5,883 nucleotides of DNA from contig SKWJ01000268.1 of assembly GCA_007128995.1 (NCBI GenBank), positions 1 through 5,883 of the forward strand, in the 5' to 3' direction. A program made the translations under genes and the position numbers. A model generated the notes under the pieces. It was not told the DNA's origin and did no database searches. It saw only the letters and a list, made by a program, of their open reading frames with translations. This document shows positions 5,847-5,883 of the stretch, piece by piece. The stretch is from Paracoccaceae bacterium. Lineage in GTDB: Bacteria > Pseudomonadota > Alphaproteobacteria > Rhodobacterales > Rhodobacteraceae. Position 1 is the first letter of the stretch. The number at the start of each line of letters is the position of its first letter.

Positions 5847-5883
5847 ATCGAAAGTCCCTTTCCACGGTTGCGGGCGTCAAGAA

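Noticed and set aside
5847..5883. End of an upstream - strand gene at the right edge (TGA at complement of 5877-5879)
   Set aside because: A stop codon is visible, but only a few bases of any preceding frame are in the window, so a gene there cannot be supported from sequence.

Overview
The window reads as chromosomal DNA of an alphaproteobacterium, most likely of the Rhodobacterales (Paracoccus/Roseobacter-like). The basis is high GC, GC-rich third codon positions, compact operons and a tripartite tricarboxylate transporter (TTT) next to an ABC uptake cassette, a combination typical of that group. No ribosomal or other marker gene is present, so the taxonomy is inference. I see no tRNA, rRNA, insertion sequence, phage gene or CRISPR array.

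Layout. (1) Positions 1-739, + strand: the 3' part of a HAD-superfamily class IIA (TIGR01459-like) phosphatase; its N-terminus lies outside the window. (2) Positions 740-1021: a 282-bp gap with three inverted-repeat structures, an 11-bp terminator-like stem just after the HAD gene, a bipartite palindrome, and a 9-bp inverted repeat near the next gene. (3) Positions 1022-4054, + strand: a complete TTT uptake system in the order tctB-tctA-tctC. The membrane genes tctB and tctA are 2 bp apart. The periplasmic binding protein gene tctC follows after 133 bp, which contain two nested perfect inverted repeats and a strong ribosome binding site. (4) Positions 4055-4163: a convergent gap with a 12-bp perfect inverted repeat and a second GC-rich hairpin. 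(5) Positions 4164-5846, - strand: a PotA/UgpC/FbpC-type ABC ATPase gene followed 33 bp later by a histidine phosphatase gene. Both are probably the distal end of an ABC importer operon whose permease and binding-protein genes would lie beyond the right edge.

How the genes work together. TctC would capture an organic acid (probably a carboxylate, identity unknown) in the periplasm and deliver it to the TctA/TctB membrane pair, driven by an ion gradient. On the other strand, the ATPase would energise an ABC importer of unknown substrate, and the co-transcribed phosphatase may act on the imported compound or on a related metabolite. The two units converge and look independent.

I found no clearly novel system. 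The points most worth a second look are the B-A-C gene order with structured RNA potential before tctC, the divergent N-terminal signature of TctA, and the ABC ATPase-phosphatase pairing.
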